From Cheilinus undulatus (taxonomy: Eukaryota; Chordata; Actinopteri; Labriformes; Labridae), in contig NC_054876.1 in the NCBI RefSeq assembly GCF_018320785.1, positions 17,196,212-17,260,211 on the forward strand: a stretch of DNA of 64,000 nucleotides, given 5' to 3'. The translations under genes and the position numbers were made by a program. The notes below the pieces were generated by a model that saw only the letters and a program-made list of their open reading frames with translations, made no database searches and was not told the origin of the DNA. Shown here piece after piece: positions 47,931 through 60,400 of the stretch (position 1 is its first letter; each line of letters opens with the position of its first letter).

Positions 47931-49542
47931 AAAAGCAACTAATTGAAATTCGAAAAGGAATCCGAGCGTGATTGTTAATGAAGCAATCAGTCTTTAATTA
48001 AAATCAAAGAAACAAAAGGGGCTGTAGGCACCAGCCAAAAGAAAGGGTGATGGACGTCACTAGCCCCCATTGGACTGCCACCCAAATAAGGCTACCCAAC
48101 TATAACAAACTCTTTACTTAGGATAGAAAAGAAACAATGATAAATAGAACATGGTGAATGTATTATTTTACACGTTATTTGAAAATGTAGAAATTTTGAC
48201 AACCCCAGTATGTGGAGAGAGTGTAAGGAGAGGTAGTAGAGTTGGTTTGAGAAAAGTCCAAAGCATCATGAACAATCAAACACATCTCATTTAAAACAGG
48301 GGAAAAGATAAACCCAGGTTTGTTTAATAGCTGCTCATTGTGTTTAAAAGTCTCTGTGTTGTTTTAACTTTGACTGAACCATTGTGTTGATTTAAATCTG
48401 CTACAGTCCAAAGCATCAATGCCAGTACATGCCAAGTATCACAAACCAAAGGCTGCAAGTGTTTCATGTCTGAGAACAAGCATATTATTATAGCCATCAA
48501 GTTATAATATTTTGAATGTTAGAGACATATTTTTTTATGTTACAAGTTCTTCTAGAGACTGAATGCTGAAGTTAATCTTCCTAGTTTTTGCCCTACAGCT
48601 TTACCTACAGGGGCATCTGATTCCTAACCTCTTTTCTTTGGCTGGCTCAATACTCCTTGTACTGTTTTCTGCAATAGTGTTACCAAAATGTGTGTCAATA
48701 TCAAAGTTTATCATTTTACATCTGTATATTTTGTTTGGCAATGGTACCAAGGGATCATAGTAAAACAGCTTAAATTATGGCAATATTTAAACCTGTTTTC
48801 TTAAAATAAATGTCTTTTTACACTAGAAGTTGTTTGCACCTCAGAATTTTTTTTTGATTAATAGCCATTTCAAAAGCGTACATCATAATTTCAAGCCAAA
48901 TTATGAGTTTTGAGTTGAACGGCTGGTTTTAACATGGGGCTGAGTTCAGCCTGTTCCTTGCATCGTTGGTCTCGCAGTATACAGGGGGAACCAAAAACTG
49001 ATCCAAACCCCATCAGCTGCTCCTGATTGTTCGGATAAATTTCTGGGATGCTTGAGATTTTGGCCATAGCAATGCACAGCAGCTGATTCTATGTAACTAC
49101 AGGGCTTTTTTCCCTGATTGTGTTTGTGTTAAACGTTGGACAGTGCCTGGCAACAGCAGGCATGCCTGTTTGTACCTGTCCGTTTATGTAATATACAAAC
49201 AAGTTGGAAATAGCTGCCGACTACAGGCTGAAAGGGAATTTTTATTAACAGCTAGTTGTGTTTGTTGTTGATGGTGTGTGTCTGCAAAAGAGAACTGAAA
49301 TCAGGAGCTGTAATCTCAACCTCTGTTGGCATTTTCCAAGGAAACTTTCACATCAGCTGTCATAGTCCGTCTTAATTTAACTCATACAGTATGAGCACTC
49401 AGGTTGTACCCAACAATCCGTTGTTCATTAATGATTCGAACAGGCTTGGAATATCACAATGTATACACAACTTATTAAAGTGCAAACTCAAAAGCATATA
49501 AAGTTCACTCAAGACTTAGTATGTTTAAAAAAACTTCAGGCA

Positions 49543-49548
49543 TTTAAT
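49543..49548 (-). terminator. znhit3: znhit3 poly(A) signal ATTAAA
   Basis: ATTAAA on the minus strand 147 bases past the znhit3 stop; no AATAAA is nearer. Confidence 0.4.
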
Positions 49549-49694
49549 GAAGCACTCTATTCATTCTATAACATAATAAGGCACATAACAGGACACTAGA
49601 TCAACAAACTTATAAAATCTGTACAAAATAGATGCCACAGATGGCTTATTCAGGAAAAATGTGCTAACAAGTATTATAATCTAATAGAAATGAT

Positions 49695-51697
49695 TTACAA
49701 GTCAAAAGCTTCATTGGATGGTGAGGACTCTACTTCATTTTTTACAATTTTCAAACACTGATCAGAAAATTCAACAAACAGCGGCTCCTGCATGGCAGCC
49801 TTCATTGCATCCGATTTACTGTCTGCGTTGTCGATGGAGCATAGCAACTGTCTCAGATGGGGGTTACAAAGAAGATCCCTCAGCTCTTTCGACTGACCTG
49901 TAGTGGAATAAAAAAGAAAGACTTTTACTCATCAGATTTTTATGTAACCTCATTGATGTGGTCGTTTAAGAAAGTTGAAGAAGCATTTGACTTTATGCTA
50001 GATTTTCTTTGAAGTAAAAAAAAAAAAAAGGTAAGAAGTAAACTAATATTGGATTATTACCCAACAGCTGGAGCCTCTGAAGAGGCACTTTATCACTGAT
50101 GTCATCTTCATGCAAAAGATCATCCACAGTCCATGACTCTGCAAAGGTTGGCATCACAGTTTCATTTTACAGTTTATAACAACTGTGACTTAATCTGATG
50201 ATGGGTTAGTTAACACAATTTTGACAACTCCTAGTTGTAAATATTTCTCTGTTACTCTTCTTCAGGTTACTGCCCACTGTAAAATTTTGAATTTTGGAGA
50301 AAATAAGTCACATTCTAAGAATTCTGTTTTTATTACAATAGCATGCTGTTTAAAGATGGTATAAGCATGCCTATACTGTGAATGCTATTGTTGTGGCTCT
50401 TGATGGCTTATGTTGGCACTTATAAAAACAATCATATGGAATGATGACAAATCAAACAACGTACCAAAGCTCAACAGTGTCGTAGCTTCAGGAACAACAG
50501 GTGCAGGCAGCTCAACAGGAAGGCAGGTATCTATGGAGAGCATAATTGTGTGATGAGAAAAGGAAAATTTCCACAGCTTGTAGGAAGATTATGAAGGCAC
50601 AGATCAGTTTGATCAAACTCATTTACCTTTATGCCTCTTGTAACAGCCAAGGGAACAACTGTGTGAGTAAATGCACAAGAGTTTATTAACAGTTATAAAG
50701 TTTTTTGGCAGATGATAAAGTCAACATAATGAGCAATGCAAGGAACGAAGTGTACTGATGTATAATTTTAACATCAGTATTGGCGGCTATTAGCCCTGTG
50801 CTTAAATAGCGGTCCATAAGCGAATAGCTTGACATGTCCTGTGTCAAGGGTTGATGGTTATCTATTTCATAATATCAATTTAATGATGGCATCTAGAACA
50901 ACTGGACGTTAGTTCAGAGAAGAGTGTGTTTTTGTAAGGCAGAGGAAGTCACCTGGTTAACAGCCTCAGATTTCACGGTGTAATGCTCACAGTGGAACAC
51001 ACTGCACCGCTTGACTGAACCGCTCAGAACATTATGACCCTCGGAGGTATCCGTCCCATGTGGTGTTGATGTTTTAAATTATTATCCAACAGGATGCATT
51101 TTTAGATGACATGGGCATGTTAATGCGTTATTGTATCACATTATATATACATATTGCAAACATTGTGATTCACTTATTTCCCCTTGTGGGATAAAAATCA
51201 ATCGTACTTTTGGTTCTTTAAGCTGACAAGTTTTAGGTCATCCTTTAAAAAAAAGTACAACATGCAATAATACCCCCTGTTTTTTCCTTTCTGTAAATGG
51301 CTGTTTATTATTTTCTGAGCTGAAATGTGAATACAAAAACGTATCCTACACACGTAACGATTGCTAGCCGGTGTTATGGTTTTAGACGTGACCATGTTAA
51401 CAGGCGATTTTCAACAATTGCGGAAAGACTCTGTTTCCGTAAAAGGCGTAACATATACATCAGTAAATTGTGTGAAAGAAATTGAGCATTCGCGAAGACA
51501 GATGCGTTTTCAGTAGCTGTTGTACCTACAACAAGCATAGACGCACTAACTCCACTAACACGTTAGCAAAACACCACACGCTAGCTAGCTGGCTAGCTAG
51601 CTTGAAAGCAGTAACGCGCAGTTACTTACTATCTTATTTTACAGGCTGGACATCTGTATTTGGGTGTCTGCTCGCTGCACACGCTGCATATCTGCAT
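49695..51697 (-). CDS. znhit3: Zinc finger HIT-type protein 3, complete, 5 exons
   Basis: ZNHIT3 helps assemble box C/D snoRNPs in the nucleus together with NUFIP1 and also acts as a nuclear-receptor coactivator. Exons: 51697-51630, 50658-50627, 50530-50465, 50138-50061, 49897-49695. They join in phase to 148 residues (human 155). The N-terminal zf-HIT domain has all eight zinc ligands: C4, C7, C16, C19, C24, C28, H32 and C36, within CSVCSEQTPKYRCPACKIRY and the following CSLGCYKRHKDTC. After a variable acidic linker comes the conserved C-terminal module, including LRDLLCNPHLRQLL and MQEPLFVEFSDQCL, which is the NUFIP1-binding part of the human protein. The 32-nt second exon is very short but is fixed by the zinc ligands it encodes. 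Confidence 0.95.
51370..51425. repeat. One end of the 26110-type MITE
   Basis: ggtgttatggttttagacgt and the following gaccatgttaacaggcgatt align with the left arm at 26110 over about 50 bp. A matching opposite arm was not found. It is in znhit3 intron 1, about 205 bp below the exon 1 donor. Confidence 0.5.
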
Positions 51698-53369
51698 CTT
51701 CGTGGGTATAATTACAAACAAACAAGAAATTTAGCTCCGTTTGTTTATGGTGCATACACGTGTAGGAACCGGAAAAAGATGTCAGTTCCGGTGTCGTAGT
51801 CGTTACTATAGAAATAAAAGCATGTACAGCGCGTAGCCAAACTGTTAAAAATCAAACCAGTGCTATTATCCAAAAACAACTGGGTGATCATAATTTAGCC
51901 TATATGTATTTATCCATTTATAATTAGGCTACTTAAGTAATATGCCCACACAGAGACAGATATATTTCACTTGATACTTGTTTGCCCTCACCAGTCTTTC
52001 AATTGTTTTTTTAAGAGCTGTGGTTGTCTGGGCTTAGGTTGTCTGAAGTCAAGTGCAACTAAATGAAGGGATATAAAAAACAGCTCCATACAAAGGCAGT
52101 ATCTCAAGAGACATGCCCATCCTTGAGCAGATTTGAAAGCACTGCTGCAGCCTGTCTGAAAGTTCATGCCACTCCCAAAGTATTCAGAAAGTACCCACTA
52201 GGCTGCACAGTCTTGAGAGAATGATTCAAGGGTAGCAGTTTTTTTTTCTCTCAGTTTACTAAAGGCAAAATATGAAAGGGCTGATGGATAAATTCTGCTT
52301 GTATATAAACACTGACAGCCTTGTAATATAGCCTGTATAACAGAACCAGATGCATTAAATGGAAAAGAGATCATAAGTAATTTTCTTTCAGGGAAGTTGA
52401 AAACAATCCAGGGTGGTTCTGTTAACATCATTCTTTATTGATTCAAAATACAATACAATATTGCACCAACAGAAATAACTAAATTTATATTCATTTATAT
52501 GTATTTTCAAGCATACACCACTGACCTATATAAGTCAACACAAACTATTTCTGCACACAGCTGTAACTTGAGAGTTGCAGATCTTGTTACAGGGTGGAGT
52601 ATGGAATGAAGAGCCGTCTTGTGACAGACCAATGGACACGATCCTGGTGTCACGGTGCTCAATTCACTGGGTCAGGAAAGGCAGAGACACATGGCCCCAG
52701 TCAACATCAGATATCCAACTTTAGTCCAGATCTGTAAAGGAATCAGAAGAGAAATTAATTAAAAATGTACAATTAAAATAACTAGATTTAAGATTACAGT
52801 TCTTTTATTAAAGTAATTCTTAATATGAAATGCTTTCTCAATCATTGGGCCTGTCACTTGATATCTACGCACATGTTGAAATATAGTACTTGTATTTCAT
52901 CACACCAACTGACACTAAACAAAGGAAAACAGGCAATACATTTGTTTCGGTATCTGGAGCTGCATATGAATGATAAGCTGTCTTGATAGCATCAATTGCA
53001 ATTCAATGCAATTTGTTCAATCAATATTTGATTGTTTTAACAATGCTGGCCTTGTCTATGGTGAAAATAAATATTTAAAACACAAAAAACACAAGTAATA
53101 AAACATGCTTATTTTATATAGCACTTTCCATTTGAGGGATCATATGCAGAGCATTGCATTCAATCAATTTCAGGCATAGATTTGAGGGGTCTTGACAAAA
53201 GCAGGCGTTGTAATGTTCACCTAACACCTATGGGTGTTTGCTGCTAGGACCTAGTTATGCAAATATTCTGGGAGGTTTATTTATCTACCCAAAAGGCAGC
53301 TTCTTAAACAAATAAAGGGTTTTCAACGAAGAAAAACATTCGGGTTAGACTTTAGAAGCGTTTTATCAC
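51698..53369. other. znhit3 promoter side and nupr 3' UTR region
   Basis: The first few hundred bases should hold the znhit3 promoter; repeated gctagc motifs lie just inside the gene at 51582-51602. The rest to about 52415 is featureless AT-rich sequence. From about 52420 to 52731 runs the 3' UTR exon of the nupr gene, and 52732-53369 is its intron. Confidence 0.5.
52420..52731 (-). other. nupr1: nupr gene exon 2 (3' UTR) with AATAAA
   Basis: An acceptor on the minus strand (TTTACAG|ATCTGG) at 52731 pairs with the donor CCAG|GTGATA at 53370/53369. AATAAA lies at 52439-52434. A 3' UTR intron is inferred from these signals and needs transcript support. Confidence 0.45.
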
Positions 53370-53392
53370 CTGGTAAACATCGAGGAAAGCCA

Positions 53393-53623
53393 TCACGACG
53401 ATGAGCTCTTGGTTCTCCGGCGTTTCATTTGGCTGTTGTGAAATTTTTCAGCTATCTTCCTCTCGTGTCCTGCAGGGCAATGGCGGTTTGTGTTCAGCTC
53501 GATCTCTCTCTTGCTTCTCCCTTTGCCGCAGGCGTGGCATGAGTATTCAAGTAGATTATAATAATCATATTGATCGTAATATGCCTCCTCAAAGGAAACA
53601 AATCTTTCCATATCAGTCGCCAT
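53393..53623 (-). CDS. nupr1: Nuclear protein 1 (NUPR/p8) family, 76 residues
   Basis: NUPR proteins are small, largely disordered, basic chromatin-associated factors induced by cellular stress. The 76 residues include DYYNLLEY, then the family signature GRSKREIELNTNRHCPAGHERKIAEKFHNSQMKRRR, quoted here as GRSKREIELNTNR (34-46) and GHERKIAEKF (50-59). The human counterpart is GRTKREAAANTNRPSPGGHERKLVTKL. Basic clusters at both sides form a bipartite nuclear signal. The acidic, proline-rich N-terminus of mammalian NUPR1 is replaced by an acidic aromatic stretch. The reading frame is uninterrupted. Whether this is the orthologue of NUPR1 or NUPR2 is not settled: the neighbour vkorc1l1 and the DYY motif also suit NUPR2. 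The initiator is the ATG at 53621-53623. Confidence 0.85.
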   Translation of the reverse strand: MATDMERFVSFEEAYYDQYDYYNLLEYSCHACGKGRSKREIELNTNRHCPAGHERKIAEKFHNSQMKRRRTKSSSS

Positions 53624-53701
53624 TTGGAGAGGGAATGCTGCACCGAGCTACTTTCTACCAGACGAGTGTTCAAGCGAGTAAACAGATGATGTCACCCCGT
53701 G

Positions 53702-53709
53702 TTTATATA
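53702..53709 (-). promoter_or_regulatory. nupr1: TATA box of the nupr gene
   Basis: The minus strand reads TGTATATAAAC here, about 80 bp upstream of the ATG at 53623. It predicts a start near 53675 and a short leader. Confidence 0.6.
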
Positions 53710-53715
53710 CATGGA

Positions 53716-53725
53716 GTCACGTGAT
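53716..53725. promoter_or_regulatory. E-box of CLEAR/M-box type upstream of nupr
   Basis: GTCACGTGAT differs from the TFEB/MITF-family CLEAR consensus GTCACGTGAC only at the last base. It lies 7 bp upstream of the TATA box. A CRE-like TGATGTCA follows at 53687-53694, between TATA box and ATG. Confidence 0.45.
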
Positions 53726-54454
53726 GCCATTCGATGGTTCTGATTGATGGAGAAATATGGATTATATACGGATTATATGCTTTAATACATTTGTCGTGCA
53801 TGTTATGGAATCATTGCTTTCTATCGCGTAAATTATTTTGAATGAAAGACGGTGCTGGCATTGTCAGAATGACTCATTTGCTGTTGTCTTGCTCAATAAA
53901 TTGACATTTTATGGACTTGAATGACAAAATTATGTTAGTTTAACATCAAAATTGGAAATAGGAATAGTGGTATCAAGTTAAGAAATGTTAAAAACATTTG
54001 ATTGCACGTGCATAGTAGGTCTGTACAGTATGTACCGATAAATAAATCTTCCCCAGTGTCCACCCCTTCCAATTTTTAATTTTAGATCGGGTATAAAAAC
54101 TGATCTTGCGTTGTGATAAGCCTGCATATCGCTCAATTTTATGCATACGTGTCTGTCAAAGTGCATTATTGAGAGAATACTTAAGAACGAATGCACAGTA
54201 TATCTAGTGAAAACACTTCTAAAGAATCAATTTAAATGTCTATTTTTAACGATGTCAATATTTACCCCATACCTTCTTTAAATTGATGAAAATATCACAC
54301 TATGTCCAATGTTTATGTTCTGTTTTTGTTCCTGGGTACACGACGTTCCGCCCCTGACGATATGTGACGTAATGACGCTTCTCCACGTCGCAGTTGTGCC
54401 TCACAGGCGAGCTCGCTGCGTTTGAATGCGTGTCTCCAGCTAGGCCAGAGAGTG
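53726..54454. promoter_or_regulatory. Divergent nupr/vkorc1l1 intergenic region
   Basis: AT-rich in the middle. Near the right side a CRE-type TGACGTAA lies at 54365-54372, about 90 bp upstream of the vkorc1l1 ATG, in a GC-rich stretch that should be the vkorc1l1 promoter and 5' UTR. No gene in between. Confidence 0.5.
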
Positions 54455-57400
54455 ATGGCGGCGCCCGTCCTGAGAGTGTCCACCCCTCGGTGGGAAAGAA
54501 TAGCTCGGCTTCTTGTCTGTCTTTTGGGCATCCTACTGTCTCTATATGCCTTTCACGTGGAGAGGGAAAAGGCTCGGGATCCGAGTTACAAGGCTATGTG
54601 CGACGTTAGCAGCTCCATCAGCTGTTCAAAAGTGTTCAGCTCAAGGTAATTTGAATTCAGCAAAGAGCGCTCAATGAAGCTGCCTGCTATTGTGACAATT
54701 TGGGAAGGGCTGCCCGCTTCAAACTGTCAAATGCACTCCGCTAACATTTACCGGCTGCTTCCTCCTGCTTATGCTAACTACGACATATAAGCGCTGTCGT
54801 GCTGAGAGTTTCCTCTTTGTTAAATTACCTGTCTGAAATAAGTTAACTTTTAGCTTATAAGCAAAACATTAGCCATATAGCTCGATGATGCTAGCTTCGC
54901 TAACCGTTAGCTAACGCAGCCCATTTGTTACCATTCTACTTTTAGCTTGATGGTTATCAGAGAGGAGCCAACATTGTTAAATCATCAGCCGACGCGTAGA
55001 GGTTTATCAATAATACATGATATTACATGCTTTGTGTCTATTCATCAGTAACACATCTGTTACAGCTGCGTTAGCTCGAGAGAAGAATGTAGCTTAACGT
55101 TATTGTTGCATGTGTGCTGTTGCTAGATTGAGCCATTCATTCAAAAACAGGATTATTTGTAAGTAAACTGGCTTCTTGTTGATAATTTTGGGTATTGTTA
55201 CTGCTTAACCTGCCTGCTAGCGTTCACGTTAGCTGTCACACTGCTGTCATTAGCTGTCATGCTAATGTCACCGGGTAGCTATCTGTCAGTCCGAGGGGCT
55301 AAACCCGAGCTCCCTTGAGGGACGGAGCACACAGCTGCTCCAGAGGTCAGTGTGGGGGACTGTAACAGTGTAGGCCACCTTAAACATTCAGTACTTTCAC
55401 AGTCACACATTGTTAACAGAGAGAAAAGCTGCTAGTCAGAGACAGCTGCTGCTGGAGTTCATCAGAAAGGGTTTGTTTACCCTCTAATCTGAATTCTGAG
55501 GCAATCAGAAATATCAAATAACATCACTTTACTCGACCCAACACTGTATTAAACCGACAAGTTGCCATACTATCTTTACTTTGGGAATGCAAGTATTAAG
55601 AAGTTAACCCCACCTATTGAATCAGAGTGAATAAGAGTCTTTGTAGGTCCTGAACAAACATCCACAGCATATCTGGTATGTAACCTGTTTTAGTGCACGC
55701 TTGGTGCATGTTTGTAAGATGAGTGAGCGAATTCTTCGTCTGAGTATAATTGACAGTCACACCTTTGTGGTCTAAAATAAGCCGTGAACCACCACTTGTG
55801 ACTGAAAGCTTTACAGATGCTATAATATTGTTAGTGGAGTTGTCATGGACATAGAATTTTGAACTTTGAGATGATACTTGTACTATTCAAATATTAGCTT
55901 TTGCTTGCCTCAGCATCAGCAACAAGAAGAATAGATGCAAAATGCACATGATATTGAGTAATTTCTTGTTTTAAGTCATCAAAAATTAAAAGCAATCTCC
56001 TTCCCTAGTCTAACGTGCACAAATGTGCAGGCATTATGGTACTGAAATATTGCATTTGTGCAATTTAGATGATGTGCACACAGTTCTGCCTGCATCTTTT
56101 GATAAATTCATTCCCTTCCTGTGCATCTGTTATATAAAATAGATGTAGTTTTGTTTTTCTATTCTACTGATAATAGTTTGATGTAAAGACTTTATCTTGG
56201 TTACTGACAATCTAATCTATGATGTCATAATTTCTGAAGATATTCTAAACACTCTTTGGTGATGTAGTTGATGTATTTTGTTTTTCTTTGACTAAAAGTT
56301 TTATGCATGGCTTGTCGTTAAAGATAAATCATCAAGATAGTCACATGATAAACCACCTATAGTGGAGTTATGATAGAAATGTGGTAGTCACAAACTAAGT
56401 TCTAAAACATTGTTACAATACAAGTAAGTGTCAAATCTATCCATGCTTGTTTTAATACCTCAACAACAAAAACAGAGGGAAAGACAGCCTGTAGAGTGAA
56501 ATAATGTTGTTTCCAATCATCAAAATTACAGATAAACCTTTGCTTACTGTCTAGATAGCAAACAATACATTGACAACATCTTTATCCCAAAAAATTGGAC
56601 TTTTAATTTCTCTGAATCAATAAGAGGTCCGAAATTTTACTGTTTTAACGCACAGGATTTTAAAGGTACTGAAGTATCTAACGTTTGACCTTAAAGGTCA
56701 GACAGAAAGCCATTAAACAAAGTTTCTATTTTTGTATAAAAATGCAGCTTTCTAACAGTCTGATCTCTAGTGCCATCATGACTGTTTGTGTAAAGCTTTA
56801 GCTTTGATTATGCAAATTAGTTTTTTTTTTTTTGTGATTTACTGACTTATGCTTGTGTATGTCTCCTCAGCTGCATAAGGTTTTAAGATAAAAGTGTGAA
56901 ACAGTAGCCAGAAAACCTGCCACAGTGGTAATAATGCAAAGCATGACTATCTCCACTGTGGAAAACCACAGTTTATTTACACTAGGGGAATATTCTCACT
57001 CAAATGGGAAATGAAATGAGATTGCTGAACACATTTTACATAAGAAATAACTGCCATGGTGTTTATATTAAGAACAAAACATACTTGCAACAGTCCCAGT
57101 TCTTTTAATCATTTCTCCCAGGTTTTTTATAGCTTGGCTTTTACAGGTGGACTGTGGTCTCTTTGGTTTTCATAACACTTCCTCTGGGGCCGATTGGTCA
57201 TGTGGTTGTGGCGACTGTGTAGAAATAAAAGACTTATTGAACAAGCCTCTTATTGCTGGACTGTTGCAGTGTAGCCCCAAATGAACCGTAAAATGATCCA
57301 CAAAAACTTTAGATATAAATTTCAAATTTTAACTGGAAAAAAGAAAAGATAGAAAACTTTGTTTTGTTACATTGTGCATTTTTTAAACGTTTGTAGCACA

Positions 57401-60400
57401 ATAGAGAAGAAAGATAGTGCCATACAGTATGTCAGGTATGTAATGTTTACTGATCATGTTTGATAAATTTCCTTCTCAGTTATTTTTTTTCTGACTGGTG
57501 AAACAAGAGCAGACTGATTCTGTTTCACTCAGAAAAAACCAGCACAATTTCCAATTTGGGTACAGAAAACTTTGAGCGTGATTAAATTTATGCTGGGGGC
57601 ATAAACTTTTGTTAGATATCATGTTTGGACTATATTTCTACGCTTTTGATGCTGACCTGTTCCATTTATTTATGTAACCTTTATAACAGGTGTTCCTTTA
57701 CATTTGGCAGTTTCATAGAACTGCATGCACTTCTCTGAACTCCCATAGGCCATCGTACAAAGGTTAAAGGACAGCATAATCTAATGCTGAACAGAACTGT
57801 TTCATGGTGACTATATTCATCTGTGAGGTGTGTAGTTGCCAGACAGTGGGAGAACAATGGTGGGTGAAGGACAAGGGCTAGGGTGGTTTTTGTGGTTATG
57901 TTATTTTTTGAAGTTGTATAAGCAAGGGATTAACATGAGGCCCATGACCTTAACCTTTGACCTCTAAAATGCCATCAGTTCATCCTTGAGTCAGAACAGA
58001 CTTTAGTGCAGACTTTGAAGAAAATCCCTTTGTGTTCTTGAGATAATGCATGTTCAAAAATGGCCTGGACAGACGTATGGATGGACAACCTGAAAACAGT
58101 GTCTCTAGCCATTGCTATCACTGACATGGAGGCATTATGAAATGAGGCCTCCTAGAAAAGGCACCTTTGCCTGTTAAAATTGTAGAGTTTTACAAGATTG
58201 ACCTTGAGCATGCTACTGTCTGCTGTAAAGGTTGCCCAAAGTCTTTTAAAGTAAAAACAGCACAACTAAATAGTTTCTTGCTGCAATAAAGACCCAAACT
58301 TGGGAAGAAAAACAGCATAAAACATCAGAAGGCCAAAACACTGTATATAGAAATATCTAATGTAGAGAATTTGTTTTTTAGGCTTTATTGCTAAACACTT
58401 CTTAGGCCGTTGCTCATGTTTATAGTCAGTGGTGAGAAGCAGATTGGTGTTAACAGGTGGACACGGGAATATTTGACAACTGGATGGTTCACCACCTTTC
58501 TGCTCCTAAGATGACACTTAACAGCTCTTAAAACCAGGTTAGCTTTACCTTTCATCTGTAACATATTGGATTACTTACCTTTTATCAGTGTGAAAGTCCA
58601 ACCAGCTCAGGATTGATAGATTTACTGTGATTTATAACATTTGTTTTCTTCTTCTATGAAGTCCAGATAAGTTGAGTCAATGAATTGATCTGTTGATCAG
58701 CAGAAAGTGAAATGTTATCTGTTTTGGACTGCTGGCCGGACAAAAAAGACATTTGAAGATGTCAGCTCAGGCTCAAAGAAAGTGGGAAGGACATTTTTAC
58801 TGCACTGTGATGTTTTTTAGACACCTGATCGAGAAAATAACTCAAACTTAATTTGAAAGCAAGAATTGTGTGGAAGTTTCAGTTGTAGTTCACTGAATAA
58901 TAATGACTTTACTCTTATTTGCCTTTCCTCAAACACAGTTTAGTTAAATAGCAAACCTCATCCTGCTAGTACTTCAGGTTTCTGGTAAATATACTCTGAC
59001 AGTCTGAATGATTGTTGAAAGTAACCAGAGCTAGGGGTGGAGATAAAAAGCCAATTATGTAAAGACTTAGTTCTGCATTTTTAAACCCAAAAACCTGTAA
59101 CATTTTAGCTCATTGATACTGCTATGGAGTCTAGTGTGTTCTGTGACATAACTTCATTTTATCAAATCACTGATGGACAAACATAAATCAGTCCTTGCAA
59201 AGGGGGAACAGAGGCCCAAGACACATCAGAATTGTGCCTGGAATTAACCCAAAATGTGGTTCCTTCAGCCTGAAAAATAAAAACAAAACTCAGACTGCTG
59301 CTGGCAGTAGCATGCACTCATAACTCTGGATTTAGCTTCTGCGGGACGGTTATTCTCCTTATCTGCTCAGATCAACTTTGAAAGTAAAAATATTAATCCA
59401 AAGTTGAAATCCATGTTGAAACTGACAGAATAAAAGTGGACTTATGAGATGACAGACAGTTGTTGTTTTCAAGGTCAGCTATGTAAAATGACTGTTAGGT
59501 GAATGTTAACGAAATGTCATGATGTCTTCTAATGTAAAACCAAGGGGAAAAAAAAATCAGTTTTTCATGAAAAACTTGAATAAACACAGTTGTGAACTCA
59601 AGAATGTGTTTTTTCAGCAACATAAAAGAGATCCAACAGTTGGAATAGTGACCTTCTTTAGCTTTTTAACTCAAGCTCTACTCTGCATGTCTGTTAAGCA
59701 TATATTGTTGTTTTGTATGTCCCTCCAAAAAAGTATCATTTGTAGTATTGGTAACTAATCAGATCAAAAAAGAAGTATCAATAACAGCATCGACATTAAT
59801 ACAAATTAACAATCTCCATACCTTATCAGTAATTAAAGAGCTGAAAGGGAAGCACCTCACAATTCCTACACATTTTTAGAATTTTAAATCTTGTTATGAG
59901 GATGATGGTTTTGATTAACCTCGCAAATCAGATGGATACGCCCGTTTCTATGTTTCTCACTGGTGAATCCATCTTGCAAAGCTCCCGTCCGAACCGTTCC
60001 GGCCGGTTAGAAAGTGACAGGACCAATTGGCAATGAGGGGCAGTACTTTCAGGCGCGGCAGAGTCGAGATGTAAGCAAGCAGCAACAAGAGGCCGGTGCA
60101 ATTATGACGGGAGAGATTAGTGTGGATGCTGCTAAAGCGCCAGTTTTATCAGAACCTGATGATATTTCTTCATTAAAAGAAGAACAAACAGCAGTGAGTT
60201 GTTTTCTTTTCAAAAACAACAAAGTCGTGTACTGACATGTCTACAGTCGCCATGGTTCGCATTATTCCTCGGTAGCTGCGCATGCGCGCCTTGGTCTCGG
60301 CTACGTCACATGTTTTGTTTCTCTGATTGGCCTGTAAAGATGTGACAGACAGAATGTTCATCCAGTCACACTCCAAGTTTTTTTCAAATCCTCTGCCAAC

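Larger units (their letters stand above)
46499..49694. other. myo19-znhit3 convergent intergenic region
   Basis: It begins with the myo19 3' UTR (length not resolved; no convincing AATAAA close to the stop). A tandem repeat occupies 47430-47930. The znhit3 3' UTR lies at the right edge. The rest is AT-rich with no recognisable gene. Confidence 0.55.

Noticed and set aside
48000-48130. Possible gene or element end around aaaaggggctgtaggcacca
   Set aside because: No open frame, splice context or second copy in the window supports a call.
51482-51799. 105-residue plus-strand frame near the znhit3 5' end
   Set aside because: It is antisense to znhit3 exon 1, which encodes the zinc-ligand motif; the plus-strand frame has no recognisable features.
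54810-55290. Many gctagc/gttagc words in vkorc1l1 intron 1 as a regulatory cluster
   Set aside because: Such words are abundant in teleost non-coding DNA (also near 1640, 16700 and 51590) and show no fixed spacing.
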